DNA of 5,728 nt from Planctomycetota bacterium (GTDB lineage: Bacteria; Planctomycetota; UBA8742; SKZP01), in contig SKZP01000527.1 of the NCBI GenBank assembly GCA_007127275.1, forward strand, positions 1 to 5,728, written 5' to 3'. Numbering within the stretch: position 1 is the first letter of the stretch; each line of letters starts with the position of its first letter. Of this stretch, positions 5,403 to 5,728 are shown piece by piece. The notes beneath the pieces were generated by a model. The model had not been told where the DNA came from, searched no databases, and saw only the letters and a list, made by a program, of their open reading frames with translations. The translations under genes were made by a program, and so were the position numbers.

Positions 5403-5728
5403 AAGAAGTCGGTCGAGTTGGCGATAAAAAGGGAGTCGTCTCATGACTTCGGGCTTTCGCTGTCCAGTGTGCGCGATGTCCCATCCCATTGCCGCACTGT
5501 ACGACGTTTGGCGCGAAAATCCCAATCCGTGCCGTATCATGCGAAACGGAACCACGCTTAGAGGGGCGCGGTGCTGAATAATTCTCAAGTGCGGCCGGGA
5601 TTCCGTCGACGCTTAAGCGCTGGCTCGAATGTCGGGACCATTGAGAAAGGTGCGCGGTTTTGCGTGCGGGGCGCGTTTAGGGTGGATTGCCGCCGCTTGT
5701 CGTTGCCCTTTGCCCCCATCTGGGGTAG
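5403..5728. other. Upstream region of the exported-protein gene, no recognised gene
   Basis: The frame of the exported protein stays open back to 5588, but composition and the lack of a ribosome site argue that 5445-5588 is untranslated. A 10-bp palindrome CGCTTAAGCG lies around 5609-5618, and a small CCCCA-TC-TGGGG hairpin lies near the right edge. No coding signal on either strand, tRNA or repeat shared with the rest of the window was recognised. Confidence 0.5.
5496..5525 (-). promoter_or_regulatory. Weak sigma-70-like promoter candidate for the exported-protein gene
   Basis: On the minus strand TTGGGA (5520-5525) and TACAGT (5496-5501) are 18 bases apart, each matching consensus at four of six positions. 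Transcription would start near 5488, giving a leader of about 45 or 85 bases depending on which ATG is used. Match quality is modest. Confidence 0.2.

Noticed and set aside
5403..5588. N-terminal 62-residue extension of the exported protein from a TTG start
   Set aside because: It would place the signal peptide in the middle of the protein, and there is no ribosome binding site before the TTG.
5704..5728. CCCCA-TC-TGGGG hairpin as a terminator
   Set aside because: The loop is too small, there is no T-run on either side, and the window ends there.
1..5728. CRISPR arrays, tRNA or rRNA genes, riboswitches, phage genes
   Set aside because: No regularly spaced repeats, no cloverleaf or rRNA signature and no phage or defence protein motifs were found on either strand.

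Overview
This is a high-G+C bacterial window (visibly above 60% G+C, strong third-position G/C bias) with four confidently coding genes, one probable broken small gene and two copies of a REP-like palindromic repeat. The sequence does not name the organism. Three traits suggest a Planctomycetota-type or Myxococcota-type genome: an ECF-like sigma factor with a cysteine-containing C-terminal extension, a zinc-ribbon membrane protein with repeated 2-TM/PH-like modules, and a secreted IPT/TIG protein ending in a Gly-Gly-Cys plus hydrophobic helix plus Arg-Arg tail. This placement is inference.

Left block (about 1-2417, minus strand). A tightly packed unit is read right to left. First comes a 441-residue zinc-ribbon membrane protein with an obvious internal duplication (1092-2417). 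Next is a small ORF that starts at an ATGA overlap with a strong ribosome binding site but changes frame in the middle (881-1095). Last is an ECF-like RNA polymerase sigma factor with a C-terminal four-cysteine extension resembling a degenerate anti-sigma zinc finger (84-884). The small ORF, read across its frame break, ends at a second ATGA overlap on the sigma start. A possible ECF-type promoter lies within it, upstream of the sigma gene. The break point coincides with a 22-bp sequence that also occurs, inverted and 20/22 identical, inside the sigma gene. The two REP-like copies (1-26 and 2606-2633) lie in the same orientation on either side of this block.

Middle (2418-2888, no confident gene). 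This holds a possible 13-codon leader ORF, a CCACGTGG palindrome, REP copy 2 and a TACAAT -10-like box facing the next gene.

Right block. A plus-strand NAD(P)H-hydrate dehydratase (nnrD-type, 2889-3779), a metabolite-repair enzyme, runs tail to tail into and overlaps by 39 bp a minus-strand exported protein (3741-5402). That protein has a signal peptide, an amidotransferase-like alpha/beta domain, a beta-rich region, an IPT/TIG domain and a CTERM-type sorting tail. The last 326 bases hold a weak promoter candidate for it and no recognisable gene.

The likeliest undescribed system here is the membrane protein / small ORF / sigma unit. It could be a one-operon signalling module in which the sigma factor carries its own cysteine-rich regulatory tail and the duplicated membrane protein replaces a conventional membrane anti-sigma factor. 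That functional link is a hypothesis from gene order only.
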